A DNA stretch of 64,000 nt from Cyclobacteriaceae bacterium (GCA_026129485.1 JAHCHY010000013.1:1-64000), one strand, 5' to 3'. Counted from the stretch's first letter, positions 24,238-34,455 are shown. Program-made: numbers and translations. Notes: generated from the sequence alone by a model not told the origin.

Positions 24238-24981
24238 TCAGGGATTTTCTTTATGAATAGCGGGCCGCCCGATTACAAGACCCTTGTTGATAAACGAGGT
24301 GCCGCTTACGTTAATCTCGGGTTCGCCAATCGCATTGATACGTACCTCATCAGAAGCATTTACCGTTAAACGCCCTTCGCCATAAATGCTGCTGCTGATG
24401 GTGTGGCCATCCAGGTTGCGGCTATCGATTTTGTTTTCGCCATACAATACATAACGCTGGTTACCCGCCTTGCCGGCTTTAATCTTAATGCGATTTTCGC
24501 CATAAGCAACCACTTTAAGCGATCTTGCCTGTAATGTATCGATGGTAATATGTGCGCTGCCGTAAGCCCTGACCAGGAATTGATCGGCCCCCAGCACCTG
24601 GTTAACCGTTACATCCTGATCGCCCCTGACTTCAAGCAGGCGAAGATCACGGAAAGTAACATAAGCCGTAACTTGCGCATGGTGGTAAATGCTTCGCCTG
24701 CCGTTGTGATCATCGTAGTAGGCGCGCTTGTCAACGATCCGCGCTTCGTCCAAGTAAAGCCTGAGCTTATTGTTTTCAATGGCCACATTTACCTGGCCTG
24801 CGTCAATACCCGAGTAGGTAATGCGGATGGATTCTTCATCGCCCTGCGTTAAAACGAGGTGAATTTTTGGCGATACGGTGATCTTGCTAAAGGGCCCCAG
24901 CTTTTTTTCGAATTCCTGCGCGGTGGCAATTCCTGAAAACAGCAGGATCAATGCCGTAATCCTAAGGACTGATTTTACCAT
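24238..24981 (-). CDS. DUF2807 (GIN-domain) exported protein
   Basis: 247 residues: signal peptide MVKSVLRITALILLFSGIATAQ, then a putative auto-transporter adhesin head GIN domain (FSKITVSPKIHLVLTQGDEE, LRLYLDEARI, VNQVLGADQFLVRAYGSAHI, ASDEVRINAIGEPEINVSGT). The fold is a repeated beta structure at the cell envelope; the role is not established. Probably monocistronic. Confidence 0.88.
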   Translation of the reverse strand: MVKSVLRITALILLFSGIATAQEFEKKLGPFSKITVSPKIHLVLTQGDEESIRITYSGIDAGQVNVAIENNKLRLYLDEARIVDKRAYYDDHNGRRSIYHHAQVTAYVTFRDLRLLEVRGDQDVTVNQVLGADQFLVRAYGSAHITIDTLQARSLKVVAYGENRIKIKAGKAGNQRYVLYGENKIDSRNLDGHTISSSIYGEGRLTVNASDEVRINAIGEPEINVSGTSFINKGLVIGRPAIHKENP

Positions 24982-25144
24982 GGCTTTGTGTTTTGCAGGT
25001 AAGACAATCCCGGAACCCGATACCCCTAAGCCTGTCGGAAAAAATTATCCGCTCCGCAACTTTTTTTTGCTTTCGAAGCGAAGGCGCCTGACGGCTTGAT
25101 TGCAGGAGCAAACAGCCGCCTGACGCCTATACAATAAGTTATGG

Positions 25145-27577
25145 TCATTCATTCCTTAAGCTATCCACCGGGTTGCTTTGCGCGGCCCGAATGGTTTTTA
25201 TGCTGATGGTGGCAAACGCAATGGCTAACGATGCAATTGCCGTAAGCGCGAATATCCAGATGTTAAGCTCAACGTGGTAGGCATAGCCGCTTAACCACAG
25301 GTTGGCGCCCCATATTGCTACCGGTATGGCAATCACAAATGCAACAAGCACAAAGATTAAAAAGTCTTTGGTAAGCAACAGGGTAATTTGCCGGACGGAT
25401 GCACCTAAAACTTTCCGGATGCCGATTTCCTTGGTGCGTTGCGTGGTGCTGTATGAGGCCAGCCCGAATAGTCCCAGGCAGGAAATGAAAATGGCAAACA
25501 GGGTAGCGGTGTTGATCAGCTTGGCAATTCGTTGCTCGGCCTGGTAAAAGTTTTTGAGCGTTTCATCGAGGAACGTGTAGGTAAACGGGGCATCCGGGTA
25601 AATTTTCTTCCAGGCTGCCTCAATTTTGTCTAAGCTGGTTTTCATGTCGCTGCCGTTTTTGCCGGCCGTATGTAACCGGATATTAAAGCATGTGAAGCTC
25701 TTGTTTTCGCAACCCAGCACAACAGGCTCAATCACATTGTGCATGGATTGAATGTGAAAATCTTTCACAACACCTACAACCGGTAATTGGGCATTGTTGA
25801 AGGTAACTACTTCGCCAATGGCTTTTTCAGGAGAGTCGAAACCCAATTGCTTAAGCAGGGTTTCATTAATCATGAGCTCTTTTACCGTATCGGATTCTGC
25901 CAGGTTCCTTCCGGCCACGAGCTTGATGTTGTAGAAGCTGATGTAGGCAGGATCTCCGTTTTTCCGAAAGGTATTGATCTTGCTTGCACCGGTTTCGTTT
26001 TTGTGCTCAAGCGTGGAAGAGCTCCACCCGTTGGCGGAAGGTGGCGCATCGCTCATGGAAAAATCTTTTACATCACTCAACGCCCTGATTTCATTTTTAA
26101 GCAAAGCTGTTTTTTCAGATTTCTCCCACCAGGGTGTATCAAAGTAGACCACAGCGTCTTTGCTAAAGCCCAGATCCTTATTTAGCACATACCGGATTTG
26201 CCAGCCTACCACCAGCGTGCCGATAATAAGTACCTGGGCAAAAGTAAACTGGAATACGATCAGTGTTTTTCTTAAAAAGGCTGAACGACTTTGCGAGCTG
26301 TTGATGTACGCGGTGTTTTTTAAGGCCAATACCGGAAGAAAGGACGACAGGACAAAGGCCGGGTAAGCACCGGCCAGCATACCCACCACAACCAGTATAG
26401 CGATAAGAAATGGCAGGATATTCACTAAGCTGAATGTTATACCCTGCGGAATAAATTCAGAGAAGAACAACAGGCCGGCTTCGGTAAACGGTAGTGCAAG
26501 CAGCACGCTAAGCAGGGCGATCAAAGTGCTTTCGGCAATAAACTGGATAATAAGCCGCGCACGATCGCTCCCCATTACTTTGCGTACGCCTACTTCCTTT
26601 GCCCTGCGCACCGCCTGGGCAGTTTCCAGGTTAATGAAGTTAATGCACCCGATCAGCAACAGCAGGATGGCCACAATAGAAAGCGTGGTTAAGGTAGGCA
26701 TGTGTGCCGGATCGCGGCTGAAATCGAAGATGCCCGAAGTTGCATCATAATGAAGGTTAGCTAATGGCTGCAGCTTAAAATTATTTTCCACATCCCACAT
26801 TCTTTTTTCCTTGTATCGTTCGGCCAGTAAGGGTAACTGGGCCTCGATATCGCTTTGCGAAACATTGGCTTCTGCTTTTATAAATAATTGGGAGCTGCTG
26901 TTTACGCTGTTCCAATCTACGCGACCAAAATTCTTTTTGAGCCATGAAGATTCAATGGTAGCATAGCTGATGAAGTCTGTAATTTCAAGGTCGGTGTTAA
27001 AGGATAACGTGGCTACAATGCCGGAAACGGTAAGATGCAGCGAATCGCGATAGATCAATTCCTTGTCTATGTATTGATCGGCCGGCAGTTCACCAAAGTA
27101 GTGTTTTGCTTTTTCATCGGTAAGCACCACCTGGTGCGGCTTTGATAAGGATTGTTCCGGGTTTCCGGACAGCCATTGGTAAGAATCAAAAACCTTGAAA
27201 TATTCAGGCGAAACCAGCGCCAGCTTTTCCTGTCTGCCAAAATCTCTCTGATTCGGGCCGCTGGTTTTTACAGGCACGGAATAGGTATGAAAATGAGCAA
27301 TCGCTTCAACTCCTTTAAAGTTTTCTTTTATATAAGGAGCTGTGGCAGTTGGTACACCGCGGTTCAGCCCGGAGAATACGCCTGAAAAAGAAGAATGAAT
27401 GCGGTAAATGCTTTCGTACCCCGCAAACCCTTTATTATAGCTTAGCTCGAAGCGAACCAGTAAAAAAATGACAAGGCATGCGCTGACTCCTATCGCTAAC
27501 CCGAAAATATTTATGGCGCTATGAAACTTGTTTCGCCACAGGTTGCGGAACGAGATGGTTAAGTAATGTTTCAGCAT
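25145..27577 (-). CDS. FtsX/MacB-type ABC transporter permease
   Basis: 810 residues: MLKHYLTISFRNLWRNKFHS start, first MacB periplasmic domain, FtsX helices at about 290-430, second half with helices in the last 120 residues and the ending SNPVDSLRNE. Conserved ...RAKEVGVRKVMGS and RTKEIGIRKVLGAS blocks mark the two FtsX domains. The matching ATPase is not encoded nearby. It lies 103 bases downstream of a second such permease on the same strand, and the two may form one operon. Confidence 0.92.
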   Translation of the reverse strand: MLKHYLTISFRNLWRNKFHSAINIFGLAIGVSACLVIFLLVRFELSYNKGFAGYESIYRIHSSFSGVFSGLNRGVPTATAPYIKENFKGVEAIAHFHTYSVPVKTSGPNQRDFGRQEKLALVSPEYFKVFDSYQWLSGNPEQSLSKPHQVVLTDEKAKHYFGELPADQYIDKELIYRDSLHLTVSGIVATLSFNTDLEITDFISYATIESSWLKKNFGRVDWNSVNSSSQLFIKAEANVSQSDIEAQLPLLAERYKEKRMWDVENNFKLQPLANLHYDATSGIFDFSRDPAHMPTLTTLSIVAILLLLIGCINFINLETAQAVRRAKEVGVRKVMGSDRARLIIQFIAESTLIALLSVLLALPFTEAGLLFFSEFIPQGITFSLVNILPFLIAILVVVGMLAGAYPAFVLSSFLPVLALKNTAYINSSQSRSAFLRKTLIVFQFTFAQVLIIGTLVVGWQIRYVLNKDLGFSKDAVVYFDTPWWEKSEKTALLKNEIRALSDVKDFSMSDAPPSANGWSSSTLEHKNETGASKINTFRKNGDPAYISFYNIKLVAGRNLAESDTVKELMINETLLKQLGFDSPEKAIGEVVTFNNAQLPVVGVVKDFHIQSMHNVIEPVVLGCENKSFTCFNIRLHTAGKNGSDMKTSLDKIEAAWKKIYPDAPFTYTFLDETLKNFYQAEQRIAKLINTATLFAIFISCLGLFGLASYSTTQRTKEIGIRKVLGASVRQITLLLTKDFLIFVLVAFVIAIPVAIWGANLWLSGYAYHVELNIWIFALTAIASLAIAFATISIKTIRAAQSNPVDSLRNE

Positions 27578-27636
27578 ATCGGTAAGGTTTTGGTTTTTAT
27601 GAATTGGAATCTATCATTTTGTCTACGGTCAACAGA

Positions 27637-27673
27637 CCACTGTCCACAGTTGACTGTCGACTGTGGACTGTGG
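27637..27673. repeat. Self-complementary word repeat between two permease genes
   Basis: Arms CCACTGTCCACAGT and ACTGTGGACTGTGG (one mismatch) inside a run built from GTCCACAG/GACTGTGG words. Possibly a 3' hairpin of the upstream gene on the minus strand. Confidence 0.6.
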
Positions 27674-27680
27674 ACTTTAT

Positions 27681-30053
27681 TCACTCGCTTCTTAAGCTTT
27701 GAGTCGGATTGGCCATAGCCGCTTTCAACGCTTGTGTGCTTACAATAATGATGGTTAGCAACAGCGCAAAAGCACCGACTGCGCCAAAAACCCAGTACCC
27801 CATTTCAACCCGGTAATGATAGCGTTGCAAAAATCCATTGAGGTACCACCACGCCAGCGGGGCCGCCAGCACAAAGGCCACTAATACCAGTCGGGTAAAA
27901 TCTTTCGAGATCAGCAGCACCAAACCCGAAACGCTTGCGCCAAGCACTTTGCGTATACCTAATTCTTTGGTGCGTTGCTCTGCTGTAAAAGCAGCCAAGC
28001 CCAATAAACCTAAGCATGTTATGGCGATGGCAAGCGCGGCAAATATTCCTGCTATACGACTGATCAGGTTGATGCTGGCAAACTTGCGGTTGAAAACATC
28101 ATCTGTGAACTGGTACTCGAACGGGTAATTGGGATTATGCTTTTTGAATACCGACTCTACTTGTGTAATCGCAGCTTTCAGATCATTTGTTTTATTCAGG
28201 CGGATGGTAATGGTGCTGCTCCAGCCCGGGATGAGGTACATCATCAGGGGCTGCACTTCGCCTAAGGCATCGGCCATCACCATGTCCTGCATCACACCGA
28301 TTATCTCATAAAATTCATTATCGTTCCACTCTAACTTCTGACCGATGGGGTCTTCAAACCCGATCATTTTCAGCGCAGCTTCGTTGATGACAACGGCCAT
28401 TGAATCGCTGGGAAAATCGCGCGAGAAATCGCGGCCCATAATCATCTTCACGCCCATCGTTTCCGCGTAATCATATTCGGTGGCAATAGTGCTGAAGGCT
28501 ACGCGGGTATCGCCTGGCATGCCTTGCCACTTTATTGAGTTGCTGGAAAAAACAGACGTTACCGGGCTGTTGCTTTTGCAAATAGACTTTACCGCACCGG
28601 TGCGCACCAGTTCCTCGCGGATAGTTTGAAAGTTGGTTTCAAGCTCCCCGTTCGTCCACACCTGGATCAAATTCTCGCGGTCATACCCCATGTCGCGGCT
28701 CTTCACGTGCTGTATCTGCTGGTAGATAACCACCGTGCCAATGATAAACGCAATGCTGGTGGCAAACTGCAACACCACTAAAACTTTGCGGGGCGTGCTT
28801 CCACCTTTGGCTGCATTGATTTTGCCTTTCAAAACCTTCACCGGCTGAAAGCTTGACAAATAGAACGCAGGGTAGCTTCCGGTAAACAACCCGATAACCA
28901 GTACCAGGCTGATAGCGGTAAGCCAGATCCACCCGTTGGCGTAATCAACGGAAATATTTTTGTCAACGAGGATTTTGTAATAGGGAAGGAGCAATTCCAC
29001 AAGCGCCATGGCAAGCACAAACGCGATGGCCGTTACCGCTACCGACTCGCCCAAAAACTGAAGGATGAGTTCGTTTCTGCGAGAGCCTATGCTTTTGCGT
29101 ATGCCCACTTCTTTTGCGCGGCTTTCGCTGCGGGCCGTGGCTAAGTTCATAAAGTTGATGCACGCAATCACCAGCACAAACACGGCTATGGCGGTGAACA
29201 AGCGCACATAATCAATCAGGCCGCCCGTGTTTTTGCCTTCTTCAAAATTGGCGTGCAGCCGCCACTTGCTCATGGGGTGAAGAAAAAGTTTAGCTGTTGG
29301 AGCTTTAGGATTGTTTTCATTAACAATATTTACAATGGCTGCATTGGTGTCTTCTTCGGTGGCGCCATCGTGTAATTGAACAAATATCGGGAAAGAGTTA
29401 TTGTCCCACTGGTTTTTGGCCCTCTGTACCCACGGCTGCGTAGCTTCATAAAAACCAAATGGCAACAGGTAATCGAAACGGAAGGCTGATTGCCTCGGCA
29501 CATCGCGAACCACACCCGTAACTTTCTGTTCGCGGTCGTTGTCGATGCGGATAAGCTGGCCCATAGGCTCGTCATCGCCAAACAAAGCTTTGGCCGTTGA
29601 CTCGGTTATGACGATTGAAGTCGGGTCGTCCAGCGCGTGCTCGTCATCACCTTTAACAAGCGGGAAGGTGAACATCTTCAAAAAATCTTCCGACACGCAA
29701 CGCCCAAACTTGTTCATTCGTTTCTCGCCAACCTGCAGCATGTTGCCCTCGCCCCAGTTCGCGATGCAGATCATCTTGACCTGGCTGGCTTTTTGCGGCA
29801 GCATCTCCTTCATCGGGTAAGGCATGGCCGATCCGGTGCCGATGTGGCCCATGTTCCACTCCTGGCTTTGATAGAGCTGGTAGATTTTATCGTAGTTGGT
29901 TTGGAACTTGTCGTACGAATATTCATCGGCAATCCACAAAAAAATCAGGATGGCCGATGCCAACCCCACCGCAAGTCCGCCAATATTGATAAAGGAGTAG
30001 CCGCGATTCTTGACTAAGTTACGCAGCGCAATTTTCAGATAGTTTTTAAACAT
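27681..30053 (-). CDS. FtsX/MacB-type ABC transporter permease
   Basis: 790 residues: MFKNYLKIALRNLVKNRGYS start, MacB periplasmic domain, RAKEVGIRKSIGSRR and RTKELGIRKVLGASVS FtsX blocks, ending NPTQSLRSE. Function as for the neighbouring permease: export or envelope stress with an ATPase encoded elsewhere. A possible sigma-54-like element and an upstream dyad precede it (30086-30173). Confidence 0.92.
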   Translation of the reverse strand: MFKNYLKIALRNLVKNRGYSFINIGGLAVGLASAILIFLWIADEYSYDKFQTNYDKIYQLYQSQEWNMGHIGTGSAMPYPMKEMLPQKASQVKMICIANWGEGNMLQVGEKRMNKFGRCVSEDFLKMFTFPLVKGDDEHALDDPTSIVITESTAKALFGDDEPMGQLIRIDNDREQKVTGVVRDVPRQSAFRFDYLLPFGFYEATQPWVQRAKNQWDNNSFPIFVQLHDGATEEDTNAAIVNIVNENNPKAPTAKLFLHPMSKWRLHANFEEGKNTGGLIDYVRLFTAIAVFVLVIACINFMNLATARSESRAKEVGIRKSIGSRRNELILQFLGESVAVTAIAFVLAMALVELLLPYYKILVDKNISVDYANGWIWLTAISLVLVIGLFTGSYPAFYLSSFQPVKVLKGKINAAKGGSTPRKVLVVLQFATSIAFIIGTVVIYQQIQHVKSRDMGYDRENLIQVWTNGELETNFQTIREELVRTGAVKSICKSNSPVTSVFSSNSIKWQGMPGDTRVAFSTIATEYDYAETMGVKMIMGRDFSRDFPSDSMAVVINEAALKMIGFEDPIGQKLEWNDNEFYEIIGVMQDMVMADALGEVQPLMMYLIPGWSSTITIRLNKTNDLKAAITQVESVFKKHNPNYPFEYQFTDDVFNRKFASINLISRIAGIFAALAIAITCLGLLGLAAFTAEQRTKELGIRKVLGASVSGLVLLISKDFTRLVLVAFVLAAPLAWWYLNGFLQRYHYRVEMGYWVFGAVGAFALLLTIIIVSTQALKAAMANPTQSLRSE

Positions 30054-30082
30054 AGGGCGAAAAGTTTCGCCTGCTGGTATTC

Positions 30083-30098
30083 TAAATCAGTGCCAGAC
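30083..30098 (-). promoter_or_regulatory. Possible sigma-54-like promoter for the permease
   Basis: On the minus strand, TGGCAC followed at the correct 10-base spacing by GA in place of the usual GC of the -12 element. A partial dyad, ACGAACG/CGTCCGT type (30156-30173), lies about 75-90 bases upstream, a normal enhancer distance. Weak evidence. Confidence 0.25.
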
Positions 30099-30179
30099 AG
30101 AAAAGCCGGTTTTTGATTGAATTTGGATGAAAGTGAATTCCCCGATCGGTCAGTTACGAACGTACCCGTCCGTATCCGG

Positions 30180-32180
30180 TCAATCCAGCTCTCCGTGGTA
30201 GCGCATCTCCTTTTCGCGCTCGCGCTCTTCTTTTTCGCGCTTGATGCGCACCTTGGCAGGCGGGCCTACCATAATGGGTACACGTTCTACTTCTACGTTT
30301 GCCAGCTCAAGGCCATACATTTCTTCAGTCGCCAGACTGTAATTTTTGATGAAGCGATATCCCTGGATGATCAGGTTATCGAATGTGGAAATCTCACTGT
30401 CAACCGAGGCCAATGAATGTAAGATCACAAACTTGAAGTCGGCCGGCATGCTGTGGCGCTTCAGCGAATCGTAATGGCTGATCAGGTCAATCTCGGCCGT
30501 CTCGGCCATGTCGTGCAGAATCTTGTTGAAGATCAGGTTTACGCGGTGGTCGGATTTAAACCCAAGCTTAATCCGCACAAAGAAACATTTACGGGGTATG
30601 ATGGTGTCCACCGAATATTTCGAGGTGTACGGGCTGTCCACCGTATCCACGTGTATAAACCAGTACACATCGGCCCGCTTGGGGCGTTTTTTAAAAATGG
30701 AATAGACAATGTTTGAATCGATGTAACGCCTGCTGTTGGCAACAGCCATATAAACAAGGTTGGTTGCTTCTTTGGGAACGGAAGTATCATTTTGTAAATC
30801 CTGGATCAGCGGAATGTAATGTTTCAGATCGACAAACTCCGTGTGCCGGTCGCGCAGCATGCGGGCCCGCAGTAAAACGTACATCATTAAAAAGAAGAGC
30901 AATGCAATGGTAAACGAGAACCAGCCGCCATGCGAAAACTTGTTCAGGTTGGAAACCAGGAATGCGCCTTCGATGGTGAAAAACCCAAGCGCCAGCACAG
31001 ACGATCGTATGGTGGATTTTTTGGAAGTAGAAAAATAATAGACCAGCAGCGAGGTGGTCATCAGCATATCGAACGTAATAGCCAGACCATACGCGCCTTC
31101 CATAGCGCTGGATTCTTTGAAGATAAGCACTACGATAATGCAGCCAAACATCAATATCCAGTTAATGGCCGGAATATAAATCTGGCCTTTTAACTGGTTG
31201 GGGTAGCGTACGCGGGTGGCCGGCCACAGCTTCAGCTTCATGGCTTCGTTCACTAAGGTAAAGGCACCGGAAATCAGCCCCTGGCTGGCAATAGTTGCGG
31301 CACAGGTAGCCAGCAATACACCTGCAAACAGGAGTGATTGCGGCATGATTTCAAAGAAGGGTATGGCCGTTCCCAGCGTAGCGCCTTCATGGTTCAGCAG
31401 CCATGCGCCTTGCCCGAAGTAGCTGAGCAGCAAACAGATTTTTACAAATACCCAACCTATCCTGATGTTGGCCTTTCCGCAATGGCCAAGGTCTGAGTAC
31501 AGGGCTTCGGCACCCGTGGTACATAAAAATACCGCGCCTAAAATCCAGAAACCCTGCGGGTACTTTACAAGCAGGTTATAGGCGTAAGCCGGGTTTAATG
31601 CTTTTAATACTTCAAAGTTTCCGATTAGCTGGTAAGCCCCTGTTGTGCCGATAAACAAAAACCAGATGACCATTAACGGGCCGAATGTTTTGCCTACTAC
31701 ACTGCTGCCAAATTGCTGAAACAGGAACAAGGCAAGTAAAATGGCGATTACGATTGTAAGAATTGTTTGCTGCGAAATATCGGGATTGAGTGTCCGCAAC
31801 CCTTCAATAGCCGATGTTACGCTAATGGCGGGAGTTATAAACCCATCGGCAATCAACGTACAACATCCGATAATAGCCGGAAAGATTACCCATTTGGCTT
31901 TATACCTGCGCACCAATGCATAGAGCGCAAAAATTCCACCCTCGCCTTTGTTGTCGGCATTAAGCGCCAGGTACACATACTTTACGGTGGTAATAAGGGT
32001 GAGCGTCCAGAATACGCACGAAAGTCCGCCAAAGATCAGATCTTGTGTAATGGTGTGCTTACCTACAATAAATCGCAGCGTGTAAATGGGCGAAGTGCCG
32101 ATGTCGCCATAGATAATCCCCATGGCGACTAACACACCGGCAGCAGATGCCTTGTGCAGCTTGGAATTTTTTGAATCCAT
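30180..32180 (-). CDS. kup: KUP-family potassium uptake protein
   Basis: 666 residues with twelve transmembrane helices in the first 430 and a soluble C-terminal domain. Hallmarks: MGIIYGDIGTSPIYTL near residue 20, TVKYVYLALNADNKGEGGIF, GAEALYSDLGHCG. It imports K+ with protons at the inner membrane. Its ATG shares one base with the stop codon of the NDH-2 gene upstream (TGATG), so translation is coupled. The C-terminal tail is rich in Lys, Arg and Glu. Confidence 0.95.
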   Translation of the reverse strand: MDSKNSKLHKASAAGVLVAMGIIYGDIGTSPIYTLRFIVGKHTITQDLIFGGLSCVFWTLTLITTVKYVYLALNADNKGEGGIFALYALVRRYKAKWVIFPAIIGCCTLIADGFITPAISVTSAIEGLRTLNPDISQQTILTIVIAILLALFLFQQFGSSVVGKTFGPLMVIWFLFIGTTGAYQLIGNFEVLKALNPAYAYNLLVKYPQGFWILGAVFLCTTGAEALYSDLGHCGKANIRIGWVFVKICLLLSYFGQGAWLLNHEGATLGTAIPFFEIMPQSLLFAGVLLATCAATIASQGLISGAFTLVNEAMKLKLWPATRVRYPNQLKGQIYIPAINWILMFGCIIVVLIFKESSAMEGAYGLAITFDMLMTTSLLVYYFSTSKKSTIRSSVLALGFFTIEGAFLVSNLNKFSHGGWFSFTIALLFFLMMYVLLRARMLRDRHTEFVDLKHYIPLIQDLQNDTSVPKEATNLVYMAVANSRRYIDSNIVYSIFKKRPKRADVYWFIHVDTVDSPYTSKYSVDTIIPRKCFFVRIKLGFKSDHRVNLIFNKILHDMAETAEIDLISHYDSLKRHSMPADFKFVILHSLASVDSEISTFDNLIIQGYRFIKNYSLATEEMYGLELANVEVERVPIMVGPPAKVRIKREKEEREREKEMRYHGELD

Positions 32181-33514
32181 CAGGTGGATTGTTTGGCCAG
32201 CTCTTCCTGGTTAATTTTTTCTTCGTTGCGTCCTATAATCAGCCGGTTGCTGCGATCATACGAGAAGTAATTCCACATCCAGCTAAAGAATGTGAATACC
32301 TTGTTGCGGAAGCCTACAATCGACATCAGGTGTACAAACATCCACACATACCAGGCAAAGAATCCCTGGAAGCGCACGCCTCCGCGCATATCCACCACGG
32401 CTTTATGGCGTCCTACGGTTGCCATCGAACCTTTATCGAAATAGATAAAGGGCTTTAGCGGCTTTTTCTGAATCAGGCTCCTGATGTTTTTTGCTACCAG
32501 CCTGCCTTGCTGCTGGGCCGGTGGCGCCATCATGGGGTGGCCTTTCGGAAATTTTTCATCACCTTCCATTAAGGCGACATCGCCAATGGCGAAAATATTT
32601 TCGTGGCCCTTTACGCGGTTGAACTCGTCAACCAGTATGCGGTTGCCGCGTGTTATTGCATTTTCCCCAATACCTTCTACAGGATTCCCTTTAACACCGG
32701 CCGCCCAGATAAGCGAGCGTGAGATGAGGCGTTCGCCCGTGCTCAGTACAACTTCATATCCATCGTACGACTTTACCGCTGCATCCAGGTGAACCTTTAC
32801 ACCTATTTCAGTAAGAAACTGCCGGGCCTTCTCACCGGCCTGCGTGCTCATACCATTCAACAATCGCGGAGAGGCTTCCACCAGGTGGATATCCATCTGG
32901 CGCATATCCAGCTCTTTATAGTCTTTCGGAAAAACGTTCTTCTTTAATTCAGTAAGGGCACCGGCCAGCTCCACACCTGTAGGGCCTCCGCCTACAATCA
33001 CAAAGTCCATCAGGCTGTTCATCACCTCGTTGTCTTCGGTAAGCAGGGCGTACTCGAGCTGCCTGATAATTTTGTTCCGGAGCTTGGTGGCATCCACAAT
33101 GTTCTTCATGGATGAAGAATTGCGGGCCACTTCATCCATCCCGTAAAAATTAGTTACGGCACCGGTGGCAATAACAAGGTAGTCGTATCGTACACCGCCT
33201 ATCGAAGTTTCAATGTAGTTTTCTTCCGGCCGGATGCGCTTTACTTCTCCCAGGCGAAAGTAAAAATCATCCTGCGATCCAAACATTTTACGGAAAGGCG
33301 CTACAATGGCATTGGTTTCCAGGCCCGATGTGGCCACCTGGTATAAAAGCGGTTGAAAGGTATGATGATTATACTTGTCAAAGAGTACTACCTGGGCCTT
33401 TACATCCCTAAGTCCTTTGATTACTTCCAACCCTCCAAACCCCCCACCAATAACGATAATCCGAGGTTTGCCCAGGTCTGCAATACGCGTGCGCGTGGTT
33501 ATCAATTTGGGCAT
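32180..33514 (-). CDS. ndh: Type II NADH dehydrogenase (NDH-2)
   Basis: 444 residues: FAD-binding GGGFGG motif at about 22-27, quinone/FAD segment YNHHTFQPLLYQVATSGL, second dinucleotide motif VIVGGGPTGVELAGAL near residue 170, and a membrane-anchoring C-terminal region (GFFAWYVWMFVHLMSIVGF). It oxidises NADH and reduces quinone without proton pumping. It is the first gene of a two-gene unit with kup, sharing one base at the junction. Confidence 0.93.
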   Translation of the reverse strand: MPKLITTRTRIADLGKPRIIVIGGGFGGLEVIKGLRDVKAQVVLFDKYNHHTFQPLLYQVATSGLETNAIVAPFRKMFGSQDDFYFRLGEVKRIRPEENYIETSIGGVRYDYLVIATGAVTNFYGMDEVARNSSSMKNIVDATKLRNKIIRQLEYALLTEDNEVMNSLMDFVIVGGGPTGVELAGALTELKKNVFPKDYKELDMRQMDIHLVEASPRLLNGMSTQAGEKARQFLTEIGVKVHLDAAVKSYDGYEVVLSTGERLISRSLIWAAGVKGNPVEGIGENAITRGNRILVDEFNRVKGHENIFAIGDVALMEGDEKFPKGHPMMAPPAQQQGRLVAKNIRSLIQKKPLKPFIYFDKGSMATVGRHKAVVDMRGGVRFQGFFAWYVWMFVHLMSIVGFRNKVFTFFSWMWNYFSYDRSNRLIIGRNEEKINQEELAKQST

Positions 33515-33654
33515 TTGCAGAGATTTCTGACTCTAAAAGCGCTGCAATTTACGGGTTGTCGAAGGATTTAAACGGCTTTGAAAAAAAAAATTGTTCTTAG
33601 GGCCTTAACCCGTGTAAACCCTTTAATTTTGATCAACTTAAACTAACAACCGTT

Positions 33655-34398
33655 ATGGTAAAAAAACTTGTATTTGTCCTGGCCATAGCCGCTGGCATGA
33701 TGAGCTGTGGTAAAGAAGCTGAAAAGCTAAAAACCCAGGTTGACTCGCTGAAGAATGAGCTTCAAACCAGTCAGCAATTTGCGCAGACCTTGCAGGAAGT
33801 AAGCATATTAATGGATTCAATCGATGCCAACCGCAAGCTGCTTCGTGTAAACATGGTAGAAGGTACCACGTACGATGATTACACTTCGCGTATGAAGGAC
33901 ATCAACAACTATGTTAAGGATACGCAGAATAAGATTGAAGACCTGGAGAAGTCGCTTAAAAATTCCAAGGGCAATACCAATGCCCTGAATGCGACAATCA
34001 AAAAGCTGAAGGCAGACCTGGAAGAACGCAACAAGGAGATTGCCGCATTGAATGAGCACGTAGAGCAACTGCGTAACGAGAACCAGAACCTGATTACCAC
34101 GGTAGGGTTGCAGGAAGCCGAGCTGGCTGATAAGGAAGCCCAGGTACTGGCCAAGCAGCAGGAGCTTGCGTTGATTGAAGCCCGCATACAGGAATTGATG
34201 ATCTCCAGCAAAGTAAGCGAAGCAGATTCTTATTACGCGCGCGGCCAGGCAGTGGAAGAAGCCGCTAACCGTACCAAGCTTGCCCCGAAAAAGAAGAAAG
34301 AAACCCTGAAAGAAGCTATCGAGCTTTATAAGAAGGCGCTTTCGTTAGGCAAGCAGGAAGCCCAGGCCAGGATAACCGAGCTGGAAAAAAGAATTTAA
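33655..34398 (+). CDS. Coiled-coil lipoprotein
   Basis: 247 residues. Lipoprotein signal with lipobox MMSC (Cys at about 18). Residues 20-190 are a long charged coiled coil (repeated KLKTQVDSLKNEL-type heptads), and the C-terminal 50 residues resemble a short TPR-like helix pair (EAIELYKKALSLGKQEAQAR). No catalytic motif. Probably a periplasmic scaffold anchored to a membrane. A weak promoter match, TAATTTTG, lies at 33624-33631 without a clear -33 partner. An intrinsic terminator follows. Confidence 0.85.
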   Translation: MVKKLVFVLAIAAGMMSCGKEAEKLKTQVDSLKNELQTSQQFAQTLQEVSILMDSIDANRKLLRVNMVEGTTYDDYTSRMKDINNYVKDTQNKIEDLEKSLKNSKGNTNALNATIKKLKADLEERNKEIAALNEHVEQLRNENQNLITTVGLQEAELADKEAQVLAKQQELALIEARIQELMISSKVSEADSYYARGQAVEEAANRTKLAPKKKKETLKEAIELYKKALSLGKQEAQARITELEKRI

Positions 34399-34418
34399 CG
34401 ATTTGGAATTTTTTCTCG

Positions 34419-34449
34419 AAAAGGGTGTCTGAGAAGATGCCCTTTTTTA
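34419..34449 (+). terminator. Intrinsic terminator of coiled-coil lipoprotein gene
   Basis: AAAAGGGTGTC, loop TGAGAA, GATGCCCTTTTTT with two G-U pairs in the RNA and a T run. Possibly also used by the antiporter gene from the other strand. Confidence 0.6.
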
Positions 34450-34455
34450 TTGCGC

